Assembly: GCA_950295325.1 (NCBI GenBank)
Contig: OX485806.1
Location: 13,762,001 to 13,826,000, forward strand
From: Polytrichum commune
Lineage: Eukaryota; Streptophyta; Polytrichopsida; Polytrichales; Polytrichaceae
Length of the DNA: 64,000 bases
Reading direction: 5' to 3'
Of this stretch, positions 12,044-23,800 are shown one piece after another. Position 1 is the first letter of the stretch. Each line of letters opens with the position of its first letter. Below the pieces are notes generated by a model. That model worked only from the letters and a program-made list of their open reading frames with translations. It was not told where the DNA came from and did not search any database. The position numbers and the translations under genes are program-made.

Positions 12044-12347
12044 TGGGCTAGCCCATATTTTTGAGGCCTCGATCTAGCCATAACTGGGCTAGCCCATATT
12101 TTTCAGCCCTTGATCTAGCCATAGCTGGGCTAGCCCATATTTTTCAAGCCTCGATCTAGCCATAGCTGGGCCAGCCCATATTTTTCAAGCCTCGATCTAG
12201 CCATAGCTGGGCCAACCCATATTTTTCAAGCCTCGATCTAGCCATAGTTGGGCCAGCCCATATTTTTCAAGCCTCGATCTAGCCATAGCTGGGCTAGCCC
12301 ATTTTTTTCAAGCCTCGATCTAGCCATAGTTGGGCTAGCCATTTTTC
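12044..12347. repeat. 41 bp minisatellite, about 7.5 copies
   Basis: The unit contains GGGCTAGCCCATATTTTTCA, then AGCCTCGATCTAGCCATAGC. Copies differ by single bases, with GGGCCAGCCC and GGGCCAACCC variants. The 10-mer GGGCTAGCCC is a perfect palindrome, so each unit can form a small hairpin. Confidence 0.9.
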
Positions 12348-15300
12348 ACGTACCGTTTTCAACCATATAGTTGAGCTAGCTGACCTAAAAAGCTAGCTCA
12401 ACTAGCTCATATGTTGAATTCAAGGAGGTGTCGTTTCATCAATACAATCATATTTCATATCAGTCGGAATCACTCATTGTCATCATTATCTAATTCTTGT
12501 TGCTCGCCATTCTCTACCAACAAACCGTTATCATCCTTTATCTGCAACTCATAAAAAATAGGGCGTTTTGGAATGTGATTCTTCCAATCGGAATTGTCCA
12601 GCAAGATCAAACAACGATCCCACTACTTCGTCGCTCCCTATTGCAAAGTCATAGGGAGCTACCATAGCTTATGGATTCAAATGTTGGCTCTACTCTGTTG
12701 GCTCTAAGCGACACTTCATGTAAAAAGTTAAGGTAATGAAGAGTGCAGTGCTAAGCAACCAATATCGTCTTTGTTTGATTGAGGGGTTGTTTACATCATG
12801 GACCATGAATTCATCCCTTGCTCCTCTAAAATATGTGATTGACCATTGAAGCCGTCATGGGTTCACATTAATTTACATCAAGAAAAAAATGTAAGAGTGA
12901 TCATGGAACTTGAGGTCCCCAAAAGGCTACTTCAGGCCTACATTATCCATTGCCATGGTCCAACATGTTCTGCAATGAGAGAGGCAAAAGAGGTTCTCTC
13001 GTTGCAAATGTCAAGGGACCCATGACTGTCGCAACCCTTGCTAACACCCCTTAACTATCTTGGTCATTTTTCAGGGTCACGAGTACTAACTCTTTGCATT
13101 CTGCCATGCAAATGGTTAGCTCCCCATACCATGGACCTCTTAGTTCATAGGAAGGGGGGGTCCAACCCTCCCCTTAATCGGTAACCAATGGTAAGATGTC
13201 GACTTACATGGATGGAAGTCCAATCTTCAGTTAATCATCGTGTTGCCAGAGCAACACTACAACAACCCGAACCATACTAGGCAGTTATGCCCCCAAGTTG
13301 GCCTGAGGCCCATGGAGGCCATGTCGTTTGGCCTTGGGTGGGTTCGGCTGGCCATGCTGCCTCAACCATATAAGCCTCTAGGATTTTGGGCAGGACCCCT
13401 ATCCCACTGTCAAGAAACCTTTTGTCTCTCTCCCAAGAGTTGGGGCCAAGTAGACATTTTCCCTTCGTCGTTGGAGCTGGAAACCCCCAACAACTTTAGA
13501 ACACCATAACTTCTTTGTTTGATCTTTGATGCTTCACGTAGATGCCGATGGACTCCTCACTTGCTCCATTCATGCAAATATTGAGGAAGTTATTCATGTT
13601 CAAACTTTGGCAGTTCCAGGAGCCATTCCCAGGCCACTGCTGTCCAAGGCGTTGTCTCGGGACATTGCCCCACTCAAATTGCCATATCTTCTAGTTCACA
13701 CCTCCAATTGAGGTGTTCTTGAGCATTTTAGAATTTGAACGTCATAAGCTACCCAATGCTCATGGCCTTACCCTTGTGCCTCTTAGTCTCCTTGGGTGGG
13801 AGGCGTTCCCAACGCCCAAGGCCCTCACCCACACTAGGGTCACTTAGGCCCTCTCACCAATGGCGCCACAAGTCCCGGGTGTCACTCCAGGGTCCCCCTT
13901 GTGCCCAAAGGTGTTTCAAGCACTCCTTATGGAGAGGTGTGTGACAATGACGGAGAAATGTTGTCGTTGTTGTTGTTGTTTTTTATTTTATTTTATTTTA
14001 TTTTAAAAAATTAGCCAAAGACTTTAAGAATGCATTTTTTAGAAATCACACCATGCAATTGCTACCATGAACCTTAACCATGGAAAAATGCGCTCTGACA
14101 TGGGACAACTTCATGGTCCATCATGTAAACAACCCGTGAGGAGAAATCGCTTCACAATGGGCATCAATATGTGTGTCACCGCATGTGCCATTGCCTACAT
14201 AACGTCATATGGCACTCACACTTGCAATGCAAATGAGTGCCTTTAGTAGCATATATGGATCACCAACCCATACTCCAATGTCTCCCTCACAAACTTCCAT
14301 TCTCCATCAGTTAGAGCCTAGACTGAAAACCTTGCCATGGCCGCCACAATATACTGTATGTGCAACACTTATGCAATGCAAATGCAGCAGATTCCTAGAT
14401 TTTCCGTATACAACTTAAGCTGGTCTCTCAACCATGTGCAAGTTGTGGTAAAACAAAACTAAGGAGCCTTAAGACAAACAACAACACCACCAAGGAAACA
14501 CATACACTAATATAGAAATATGCAACAAACTTATTATTCATGATTCATGTACGATTCAGCCATGGCCAAGTTACTTCAACCACAATAAATCAAGCATTTT
14601 TTTTACCCAAGGATTTGCTCGGGTAGATCAGTCTATAGGATTATTATTTTTGCATCACGTACGATTGAGTGCTATTTGTGTGAGGGTTATTCACCTTTAT
14701 GGCATGATTTAAAAGCTCCGTATAATTACTTAATTCTCTAAAATGACCTATTTTATTCCACCCTATCATTATTTATATTTTAGTGTTATTGCGCTTTTTG
14801 GTAGTCTATATTCCTTATAAATAAATAATAATGATTCAAAAGAAGGCACATTGGAATAGTGGTGCACAAAACATGCCAACAATAAGACATGATTCATACA
14901 TACCGTTGCAAAACCATACAAGTGCAACACTTCAGAAAGACACAACATACAACTACAACAACATGAAGCAAATCATTCCAAGAGTATAACACGAGTGGAA
15001 GATGCAACAAGAAAATTAAGCACAATATTTAAACTACTTAAAAGTCTGCATATTTAGGGTTTAATATCACGTTACCATTATGCATCACGAAAGAAGACTT
15101 AGGGTAGAAACATAACAAGAGTGAACGTGTGTTCACAAACACAACACCTACTCATGATAGTCTAGCCCTAAGCCACAATGCATTATCAAACTATATATTG
15201 CGTTCAATAACAAACTTGGACAATTGCTTTGAATAATTCCATTTCCATCTTTTTTGGGGCATATGATGTTGCAATTTTCATCCAAATATTGTGAAGCATG

Positions 15301-17300
15301 CATGCAAAACTAAGCCTGCTCAGCATAAATCCTAAGGTCCTTATCTCAAACCCCTATATTATTAATAAAAACTTTTGAATGGTTCACATTTAAATTTTAT
15401 CTACCTTACTTGTAATGGAATTATATAATTTTTCTAGTCCCTAAGTTACGTGGAAATCTTTCATAAAATTTATGTCAAATGACTTCAGTCCTCCCTATAT
15501 TAGGCCACATGTCGATTTTAAAATGCACTAAGTAGCCTACCCAAGAGGATATGTGAATTAAACCAAAAACAAAATTTCAGAAATCTATATTTGTACATGC
15601 AAAAAATATAGATCTATATTTTATCACAGCTCACATGCAACTCCATTATTCAATTTCATCAAAACTATTTGTACCTGCAAAAAAACAAAAAAATGAAGCC
15701 CAAGGACCCCAACTATGGCTGGAATCCTCAACCCCATAATGATCAATCTAGCCATAATTAGAGTTTGAGCTTTGAAGCACCAAAGGGTGTGGATTTGCCA
15801 CCTCAAAGTATACGGCATGGTGACTTGCCTTTTATCTTTGGGTTTCTTTATTGTACACATCCATTATTCCTTCAATGAGATGGAAGAATGCCCACATGGG
15901 GTTTTTTTTTATATGAAAAATGACCAAATACCTTGAGTCCTTTCTAGTAGGTAATGCATTTTTTTTTTTGGGGGGGGGGGTGCATTGTGGGGAATAAGGA
16001 CAACTTGCGAAGCAGTAGCCAGGCGTAGGTGTTTGTGTTCCTCATAATGCATTCCTTGAATGCATTACCAAGCATAAAGGTCAAAGGACATATTTCAACG
16101 ACTTTGATAGGTTGAGAAACATAATACCTTGCCCAAAAATGTAATGCACTCTGAAACATGTGAGATGCTTTACACAAAATAAGTCTCATATTACAAAGGA
16201 AATTCAACCCAGGCTTTCATGTAATTCAATCACGTTCACTTGCCAAAGTGCGGCCTCCACAACTGCTCGAAGATCCTCTTGTGATGGCTCTGCCTTGACC
16301 CTCTCAGATGCATCACTTTCAATGCTCTCAATAATAAGCCTTGTGACATCTTGCTCATTCCCACCCATTTTCTCATCAATTTTTTCTATCCATGGGGCTC
16401 CATGCTTGCTAGCCCAGTGTCACTAGTAGATAGATAGATAGAAACTCCGGTCCCTTTTTAGCAAGGGATGTCACTAAAACTAAACATGGCTCTTATGAAC
16501 ACTTGGCTTCAATATGGATTTTTTTGTGTCAAAATCTACGTTCTTGTGGACCACAGTCGGAGCCATTTTGTCATTTGGGCCACCACTAATTTTGCGCTAT
16601 TAATCTTCTAGATTATAATCACATTCTTGTAGGTTATGGTACCGTGTTATTATTTTGTTGATCATGCAAAAGGTCCATAAATTTTTTGTTATATTTTTGG
16701 CTACCTACTAGATATACATTCCATTCAAGCGTACTCATAATAGCTAGATCCCATGTTTATTATTGAATGCACATTATAAAGGAACTTATGTTCTCTCTTT
16801 GTTTAATTTAGAGATCTTCTTAAAATGATCTATTTCCCCTCCTCCAAATTGTTATATTTATGGCTACTCATTCAAGCTTACACACTAGATTCCATGTTTA
16901 TTATCAAATGTCCGTGAAGGAATGTTCTATCTTTGTTTACTTTTGGAGATCTTATAGATCTACATCTAGATCTAGATATGAGTCACCTTCCTAAGTAATT
17001 ATTAATATGAAAGAGTGGGAATTACCGCATACAAGTGTGACCTTCATTCATCCAACATAGAAGCATTGAAATTGTAAAAATATGTATATTTTATTTTAGC
17101 TATTTTGACCTTATATTTAGGATCAAAGATCCCAAATTAGTCTAGTCCAAGTCATTTGAGATGAACCCGCTAAAAATTCTACGAGAAACAAGTTTTTATG
17201 CTAGATGGATGAGAGGTACTTTACTTGGCACATTCTTACATTGCAAGGTTAAAGCAACCTTCACACATTGAGTGATTCAAAGCCCTGTCTTTGCACATGC
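12348..17300. other. Gene-free, AT-rich region
   Basis: No reading frame has family similarity or exon-like context. Simple repeats are a TTTTATT run (about 13983-14006), T/G homopolymers (15961-15980) and a TAGA run (about 16428-16441). The sequence looks like old decayed repeat DNA. Confidence 0.4.
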
Positions 17301-17305
17301 GAGGT

Positions 17306-17465
17306 GCAGTGAGTTGGTGGCTAAGATATCCAAGCGGTGGTCATGAGGTCTAAGATTCGAATCACTTGGCCCACCACCCTTGGCCTAGCCTTGTAGGTGG
17401 CTATATATCTTGGGCAACTTAGGTGTGGATGACCTACCATCGGGTTAGAAAGGCTTTAATGGGAT
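17306..17465 (+). mobile_element. Possible tRNA-derived SINE remnant
   Basis: GTTGGTGGCTAAGAT (about 17313) resembles a Pol III A box, and AGATTCGAATCAC (about 17353) a B box (consensus GGTTCGANTCC), spaced as in tRNA-derived promoters. The downstream body, with CCTTGGCCTAGCC and GGGATAAATATGATT, has no tRNA acceptor fold. It is not a functional tRNA, and the promoter match may be chance. Confidence 0.35.
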
Positions 17466-17972
17466 AAATATGATTATTTATTTTCTAAAAATTACCCCCA
17501 GAATTTACTAACAAACTATACTGCATAAAACTTACCACGGACCAAAAAATTATCATATCAAAATGAAGCATTTGTTAATGCCTAGATAAATTTGGTTTGT
17601 GTCAAAAAAGGCATGACCCTTAGCACATGGCCCGAATGACGCTCTTTGGACCACCTTAAGAGCCATGGACCAAAAGTCGAACACGTGTCAAATGGACCCT
17701 CTTTTGCTCTTTTTATGTCGAAACAAGCATTTAAAAGAGCCATGTTTTGTACTAGTGTGCCGAAGCCCCACAAATCAACATTGCCAACACAACTCCTATC
17801 AACAAATCACTAAACCAAATATATTTAAGCAAGCCTAAAATGCAACACCATTGGAAAGCACAACATTCAACAAAATCTATATAGCTTAGTTAGTAACAAC
17901 CACCATGAAAAAATGTCAACATAAAAGTAAAATATAAATAAATAAATAAATCCTCTCAAGATACACACGAAA

Positions 17973-18118
17973 CATTACTTAGCATTTAGCTCTCGTTCTA
18001 TGGGCCCTCATAATATAGAGTGGGATGCTCAAAAAGTTATGCAGGGAGACTCAAATTCAAACTGAGCTTTGAACATCCCGCTATTATATTATGAGGGCCC
18101 ATGTCACTAAGTAATGTT
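17973..18118. repeat. Small hairpin element with ~45 bp arms
   Basis: ATGGGCCCTCATAATATAG (17999 on) pairs with TATTATGAGGGCCCAT (18087-18102). Outside this, CATTACTTAG pairs with CTAAGTAATG. The loop of about 45 nt is non-coding. It is probably a short fold-back MITE. Confidence 0.7.
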
Positions 18119-18929
18119 ATGCATCCACATACATGGTTACATATCCAGGTTTTTTAGTATACCAGATCAACATTGGTTGCAACATAGCTAGGTGTGGGAC
18201 TACTTATATGCCTTTTGACTTCCCGGACTTTAACATCAATTTCTTTGCAGATGTTTTTATTGAGATCCCATGTGCAAAAGTTATAATGGCACACGTTCAT
18301 AATATAATGGTGAGTTGTTGGTTTCAGAGCAACGGGCAGGTTGGGCAAAAGGTAGGGGCGGTTTTGAGAGAAAGCAAGGTTGATTTTGGACAAATATTAG
18401 GGGCAATTTTTGGGCAAGTGTCGGGACGAATTTGGAATCCATTTGTAGTGAAAGAAATATGAGTGTAGAGATTTAGGAAGCTAGGGGTAACCGACTTCAC
18501 AAGAAAGTAGTGTATTCATATTCTGCCATGTCTAAGCTAATTTGCTAAGCCAATTATGCATACCACTAATCCAAATGAACATCACAAATATACTAAAGCC
18601 CATAAAGGTCATGGTTTAAGCACCTCTACCCTATGTTTCTACCATGTCTAAGTCAATCACACACACCACTATTCCAAATGGACCTCACTAATATGCTAAA
18701 TTGCATAAAGTACTCATTTTAAGCACCCTCTACCTTATGTTCCTCGAGTGGCGGAGTGGTGAAATTGTATTGTGAGATATCATTAACACTATAATAGTGC
18801 AGCAGAGGAGCACTATTGGTATAATGGAAGGAGAAATATAATGACTGCAAGATCTATCCATTTGAAGATTGAGAGTCTCTTTTTTGAAAGCTCACACAAT
18901 ATATTCATGAAAGTTTTAAAGCCTGGTTA
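18119..18929. other. Gene-free region
   Basis: The longest open frame (18133-18462) has no recognisable domain. Its phrase TTTTGACTTCCCGGACTTT recurs in diverged form near 19902, suggesting repeat DNA rather than a gene. Confidence 0.35.
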
Positions 18930-19105
18930 CATATGAGGGTCCGTGACCACACTTCACTTCACACCACACTACACTTGAGGGTCTGTGACCACACTACATG
19001 ATTTTGGAGGTGTCTTGGGACAACCTTTGGACACTATCTTTTGGGCTCTCACAATTTCATGGTCACTGTTCTTGGCTCGTATGTGAAATGGCCCCAAGGG
19101 CCCTT
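18930..19105 (+). repeat. Dispersed repeat shared with 33295-33460
   Basis: GGAGGTGTCTTGGGACAACC, CTTTTGGGCTCTCACAATTT and CATGGTCAC occur in this order here and, in reverse complement, at 33295-33460. Shorter pieces recur near 33760-33800 and 36575-36608. No terminal structure was found. Confidence 0.6.
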
Positions 19106-20827
19106 GAACCATCCCAAGACCATACCATGGGAAATAGGAATCCAATTTTGCAATCGATGGGCCCTCATGTTTAATATGAAGTGAAAAATAACCATGTTGA
19201 GGGACCGAAACATATTTATGGATGATCCAAATTATTAGGGTGTCCGAAACCCACCATGGTGATAATTTTTTTAGGAGCCACTGATTTTAGTTGGTTGTCA
19301 AAGCTCCTAGTTTTGCTTGCACCTAATCCATTATCTGGTAGACCATGAAACATCATCTATATAGTGTCATGCAGAACACTATGTAACTTTTTTATCCATT
19401 CAAAATTCTTTGGTCACTCGAGCCCTCAAGATCTAGTGTAGGGTGATTTGGACCGTCTTCGGCTTCTCGACAAATCACATTTTATTGTATATCCTGGGTC
19501 AAGGGCCTTTAAGTTGTAGTGGAAAGTGGCTCGAAGAAGAAACCCCCCCCCCCCCCTCCCCCAAATAGCCATAGAAATGGCAAGTAAACAATTCCATGGT
19601 GCATACACATTTGATAATGTAACCAATAATGGTCTGCACCTTGAATTGTAGACTTGCCAACTGGTCAGCGGTCAGTTAGCCCTATCTCTAATCAGATTAT
19701 GACATTTTTTCTCTTACAATGTCAATGTTGTTGAAATGAGGAACACTTTGTGCTAGAACTTCCATTAAAAGTAAGTCTCAATCACCATTTAAGAATGTAG
19801 TAATAGGAAGTCTGAACTCAATCCATCAATATATCAAGTCATTGTTAGCATTTTATCTCACGAGGCTACTGAATCACGATCCCACAATCACGATCTCATG
19901 TTTGACTTCCCAGACTTTTAGAATCAACTTCATTTCAATCACCGAATCACATGCAAGTGGGCTCAAAGATATCCAAACATGAGAGCTCCAAATGCCAATG
20001 TAAGAGACAACGGCGTCCCATGAGGGTTTCATTCAAAGTGGATTGCCGAAACTTGTATGATCTGCCTTTACATGTAACTCGAGATACCATCAATTTAATA
20101 GATTTCCACATTCGAGTCAAGAATGCTCAAAAATGGAGAGGGAATTATTGCAGACAAGCGTACCTCCCATCCATCCAACATTAAAACATAGAACCCCCAT
20201 AGGTTTGCGGCCGATTCAACTTATGCTTCGAACTGCACCAATTCGAGGTCTTCAGAGCTAATTCCGGTGTCAAATCAATCGAAATAGTAAACCCCAGGCT
20301 GCACCCTATTCCATGGCTTTCTTGTTGGATGAGTTGTAAGAGGTACGCTCGTGTCCAATAATTCCCTCACTGAAAAACCCCTCGTCCCTTTGGTTTGAAG
20401 GGAAGTAAAATTCCCGCATGGCTATTGATGTCGAAAATAAGCCAAAATCCCAGTAAATATCAAAAACACAGGTCCCACAACACTTCACCTCGGCTGTGGA
20501 TTTAGAGAGAGGCTAATATAGGTTTAATATCTCACACGAGTAGATGTCGCACTTTATGGGTCACTACAATCTGCACAAATGGGTCGCTACAAGCCTGTAG
20601 GGTGAAAAATCGTTTTTTTTACAGGTGAATTTAAAAGCCTGAATGTTCTTGCTGCAGTCATAAAAAGTAAATTGCAGTAGGGTACGATGGGCAAATAGAA
20701 GGCCCAAACTGTTCACCACCATGAAACTGTAAATAATATCTTGGGGTGTACACATTTACAAAATTGGACGGCTCTGGTTTAGGCTGTGGGGAGACCATGA
20801 CATCCAGAAGACAGGGTCATGCTTTGG
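19106..20827. other. Gene-free region downstream of the kinase gene
   Basis: It includes a 14-base C run at 19543-19556. The part near 20827 should hold the kinase 3' UTR. Nothing else was recognised. Confidence 0.4.
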
Positions 20828-23800
20828 TCAATATCGGAAAGATGCATTTGTCTTCCGACGTGTTGAGGTTCCTCTTCTTGAGGGCGTTGGCATCACCATA
20901 TTCTCAAGAATGACAACCACCTGCCATCATTTACGTGGTTGGCCATGCGCGTTAGTGTACTATCGTATGTAGCTTGCACTGTGCAAAGTCTTGTATCTAC
21001 ACTAACAGTAAATAAACGACGAATGTATATTACTGTATTAACCGCTGTGATAGACAAAGTCAAAGGAAACAAAGAGGGTCTACACAAATTGTGGACAAAG
21101 GACAAGGAACAGCACTCTGTTACTTACCTCACTGAATTCTGGCCTTTGCCTTGGATCTTCATGCCAGCACTGTTGTATTAATGTGCTCAAAAGTTCAGGA
21201 ATGTAGCAGGGAATTTCTGGGCGAAGACCCCTGAGGAGCACAATCGTAAAACATCAGTTTTGGACAGCTACAGTGAATATGATATTTAGTGTCGCTTACA
21301 ATTTGGAATTAGGCAATACTATATCTTTTTATTGTATATCTCGTATTTTACCAACAAACGTTAAATTGGCAGTTTGGACATTATAGAACATTAACTACTT
21401 CACTTACTAAAAAGATTTAGTATTGTGTAAATCCAAATAGTAAGTGACACTAAATGCCATATTTAGTGTAGTACCTACATATTCATTAAGACATAATCAG
21501 TTCATAACCCAATTGTGGCTGACTAGGTTGGATAGACGTTGGCAACTCATGTATTAGAAAAATCACAGTTTTGGCACATTCGAAACTGTATTAAAATCAT
21601 ACATGAAAACTGTATAACCATGTCTGACTATGATGCAGAACAAAACTAGAATCTCCATGTTAACGATCTCAAGCCAGAAGCTTTCGCAAGAATGGTATTT
21701 GGGACACACCGTTGAACAACACCTATTGCAGCTTGCAATGGAGTTAAGCCTGCATAAGGTACATCTCCTGTCAACACCTCCCTGTTCCACACCACACATG
21801 CACACAGAAATATGAGAAACAGCTACTTCTTACACAAGAAAACTGTCCTCATTCCAGAAGCATGTAAAGAGCCCTTGGTGTTTTGAAACCACTCAAAAAG
21901 CTTTACCGATTTCATAATTCTACAAACTGAGATGGCAGATCTATAAAACCCTGAGACCCACGTAACATTTTTCTGGATAGAAATCCTTTGCCACCACCAA
22001 CAACCTGGGACCAGGTGCAGAATGCATACCACATTGTGATGCCAAAAGAGTATACATCTGCTTTATGGTCGTAGGGTTTATGCTCCAAAACCTTCAGAAT
22101 CGAACAACAATGAAAGGTTCAGTGATATGTGCCAAACTATTCTTCTAAAACATGCCACTACTGCAAGATCAACATTATTTACATTAAGTAAAACGACAAG
22201 CTCAGGGACGCATTGTATGCCTCAAACAAGCCCACTTGGAACCTACGCTCTTAACATGAAATCATACCTCTTTCATTAAGTTCTAGATTACCAGATTCAG
22301 GTGGAGGTAAAGTTACTACAAACATGCTAAAACTGTTGCCATTAACCTAAAAGTCTTGCAAATTCATAGCTCTCTACAAGTTTGCCACTTGCAGGTACAT
22401 CATGGGTCCACTACCAAGTACGGAGATTATGCATTAGGATTGTCAAAGATCTAGAAAACAACCAGATTGCAATCCAACTAGGTTCCAACGCATTGGTAAC
22501 TTTCATTGCTTCAAACACACGTAATTGAAGAATATTACTGATCTGCAAACTCCGTACCTCAGGAGACATCCAGCGGTAAGTTCCTGTCTCTGCTGTCATC
22601 TCAGCTGCAAAGCAATTGCTCTTTTCAGCAGCATTGAGTGAGGTGGGTTTCAGTCGAGCAACTCCAAAATCACAAACTTTGACAACCTGTAACAGAATTA
22701 CCACGCCACACATTTAGAGCGAGCTACCTCTTCAACACTGTACAACCTATTTAGGATCTTCTCGTTACCTTTGTTCAAGCAATAAAGATTTTAAAAAAAA
22801 CACAGGTAGCATTCTTGGGTTGAAAAAAAACACATATTAAATATGGGAAACTTACAGCATGTTCATCAATGAGCAGATTTGCAGCTTTCAAATCCCGGTG
22901 TACTATTCCTCTCCTGTCCAAAATAATTACATCATGAGCAAATTCCTGATAGAAGTTTTCTTGAAGAAAATATCTATAAATTTTGATCTACTCAACCAAT
23001 CCCAGAACCAAACTAGGTGGCACAGAATACATCCGTGAACCGCTATTATAAGGGCGGTATGGCAATGTTCCAGAATTTCAACCACAGGTCATGAAAGCGA
23101 AGTACATGAAAAGGCAATACACGAGAAGTCAATACATTAATTTTGACATTGCAAGCATAATGGCGCACTCACTTGTGTAAAAAGTCCATTCCTCTCGCAG
23201 CATCTCTTAAAACTTTGATTGATGCAGAGATATCTAGGCCAGACATCCGATAGTCCAGTACATCACGTACACTGTAGACCCCAGACAGAGAACAAGGAAA
23301 AAAGCCCAATCAGAACCTATCCAGAACGTCAAACGAGTTCAGAAACCTGAACTAGCCTTCCTGATATTCATGTTTATAATATGACGTAGACAATAAGCTT
23401 TTAAGTTCAGCTGGATCCATTACATTAACAACCAAACCACAATATGCTAGATCTGGATGAATCACAAGAGGTAATCAAATTCTAACCTTCCACCGGCCAT
23501 AAGTTCTGTGACAATGCAGAGTTTGGGCCACTTTGCGCAAGCACCAATGAACTGGACGACATTCTTGTGTCTCACCATTCTGCAGTCACACAATGCTGTA
23601 AATCAAGTGTCCTCCCGTTAACCCCTCCAATTGAGTTATGACATTTAAGCTCTCATGATACTGGCAAAAACATTTTACAGAGTACAGGGTCTTGCTTCCC
23701 AAGACAAGGCTAGGATGACCTGCTTTCTGATTACTACCAACATCGTAAATTAGACACTCTGAACCTTGAAGTGAGAGGGGTACGCCTCTCACCTCATGAT

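Noticed and set aside
15624-15860. Minus-strand frame with words such as HSWGPWASF in an alternative phase, suggestive of a Harbinger accessory N-terminus
   Set aside because: Stops interrupt all phases, no terminal repeats or TWA duplication were found, and the resemblance is too short.
17306-17380. Possible tRNA gene (A-box and B-box-like words)
   Set aside because: The arms do not fold into a cloverleaf and there is no acceptor stem; at best it is a SINE remnant.
18133-18462. A 109-codon open frame
   Set aside because: No family similarity and no exon context; part of it recurs as a diverged repeat near 19902.
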